From NCBI GenBank assembly GCA_024707325.1, contig JANPZY010000001.1, positions 2,480,501 to 2,544,500 of the forward strand: a stretch of 64,000 nt of DNA, read 5' to 3'. Under the pieces are notes generated by a model. The model made no database searches. It saw only the letters and a program-made list of their open reading frames with translations, and had not been told where the DNA came from. The position numbers were made by a program, and so were the translations under genes. The DNA is from Opitutus sp. GTDB taxonomy: Bacteria > Verrucomicrobiota > Verrucomicrobiia > Opitutales > Opitutaceae. Positions 63,323 to 64,000 of this stretch are shown piece by piece; the stretch's first letter is position 1, and every line of letters starts with the position of its first letter.

Positions 63323-63564
63323 CGCTCGACGCGGACCGCACTCCGTCCCAACCCGGTCCGCACTGTCGCGCGACCGTGTCCGCACACGGTCACGACGTGG
63401 GACGCACCTTGTCGCGACCGTGTCCGGACCCTGGCTCGACCCGGTGCGCACCACGTCCCGATCCGGTCCGCACCATGTCCCAACTCGGTGCGAACATTGG
63501 CGCGACGCGTGCCTCACGAGGCTCCGAATCAATCCCCACATTGCCGCGACTCGGCTTCCGCGCG
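63323..63564 (+). repeat. 22-bp period tandem repeat, locus 6 (about 11 units)
   Basis: Eleven 22-bp units in strict register, for example GTCGCGACCGTGTCCGGACC plus CT, GGCTCGACCCGGTGCGCACC plus AC and GTCCCGATCCGGTCCGCACC plus AT; the last three are more diverged. It lies upstream of the permease start, on the opposite strand. Confidence 0.8.
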
Positions 63565-63802
63565 GCAACCCCTTCGCACCTCCGCGACTGCTTGGTCACC
63601 AAACCACATGTCTACTAATAGTTGACATTGTGTGAGGTGCGGGGCGGGCGTTGGTGGGTGGCGGACCGGGGGCCCAAGAGGCGAGGGGGGCGATGGAATG
63701 TGGCGGGCGCATTTCCAAATGATTCGTTTTCACTGGAAAATCGGACGAATTGGCTACCCTTCTTGCCCGTCCCGCCTGCTGGCGGACATTTCTAAAACTC
63801 TC

Positions 63803-64000
63803 ATGCCATTCATGACATCCAACTTCGCCTTCGTTATTCTGCCACAAGGCATGTTCATGCTCCTGTTTGTGGCGGTGTTCATCTTTGCGCTGTATGCGCA
63901 GATTCGCGTTTCGAGCACTTACAACAAGAACGCGAGAATCCCGTCGCGCGGACGTATCACGGGCCGCGAAGCCGCCCAGGCGGTGATGGCCCACGCGGGT
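63803..64000 (+). CDS. YugP-like neutral zinc metallopeptidase (3' end beyond window)
   Basis: This gene is missing from the ORF track because it runs off the right edge. The ATG at 63803 (MPFMTSNFAFVILPQGMFML) or the one at 63812 opens a frame with one membrane helix, then ALYAQIRVSSTYNKNARIPS and GRITGREAAQAVMAHAG, which matches the N-terminus of the YugP/zinc metallopeptidase_2 family of membrane proteases. The HExxH motif would lie outside the window. The upstream stretch 63565-63802 holds no gene. Confidence 0.75.
   Translation, partial: MPFMTSNFAFVILPQGMFMLLFVAVFIFALYAQIRVSSTYNKNARIPSRGRITGREAAQAVMAHAG

Noticed and set aside
63189-63635. ORFs with periodic VRT/ARP sequence over the last repeat array
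   Set aside because: They are translations of the 22-bp repeat; 22 is not a multiple of 3, so the apparent peptide periodicity comes from the DNA repeat.
63614-63640. Promoter from TTGACA near 63615
   Set aside because: No acceptable -10 hexamer at 16-18 bp; the downstream sequence is G-rich.

Overview
The window looks like chromosomal DNA from a GC-rich Gram-negative bacterium, most likely Verrucomicrobiota and probably an Opitutaceae-like lineage. This rests on the LPS machinery (heptosyltransferases, LpxL, LptE, PagL, BamD-like protein), a very large autotransporter-type beta-repeat protein ending in a PEP-CTERM sorting signal, and the overall gene mix. The taxonomy is inferred; no rRNA gene is present.

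Layout. 1-6.3 kb: the ATPase of a peptide ABC importer (cut by the left edge), an LPS/glycan operon on the minus strand (DUF4254, LpxL-type acyltransferase, GT2, GT9) and, divergently, two tandem heptosyltransferase-like genes, both frameshifted. 6.4-10.8 kb: serS, tilS, ftsH. 10.9-20.6 kb: a eukaryote-type UDP-glucose dehydrogenase and two large secreted proteins (Ig-like/SdrD-type surface protein; 1.6-kaa PEP-CTERM autotransporter-repeat protein) that share a 16-bp dyad upstream. 20.7-25.6 kb: prenyl synthase, FmdB zinc ribbon, hypothetical membrane protein, murJ, SBF-like transporter, GNAT. 25.7-36.7 kb: a TetR regulator followed by an RND efflux locus that includes a PagL-type lipid A deacylase, then SDR, OsmC, OYE and nitroreductase genes, which together look like an electrophile/oxidant response block. 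36.7-41.4 kb: pseudouridine synthase, MDR oxidoreductase, entericidin, SemiSWEET, tRNA-Phe, manC, hpt. 41.5-47.6 kb: ATPase and binding protein of an iron/phosphonate-type ABC importer, then a GH2 beta-galactosidase. 47.6-53.8 kb: rpmF-plsX-fabH-bamD-like-lptE-rpe-GNAT operon, then uppP. 53.9-60 kb: trpD-glmM, a TPR protein and a translationally coupled ParA-like operon. 60.3-64 kb: MFS transporter, the two-domain permease that probably belongs with the distant ATPase and binding protein, and the start of a YugP-like membrane protease.

Three things stand out. First, a degenerate tandem repeat with a strict 22-bp period occurs at six places, one of them inside glmM and translated in frame. Second, the two large secreted-protein genes share a 16-bp dyad (TAGGGTGAWRCYCCTA). 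Third, at least eight apparent one-base frameshifts, mostly insertions next to short homopolymers, break otherwise intact genes; this pattern is more like assembly error than real gene decay, and such genes are annotated across the shift.
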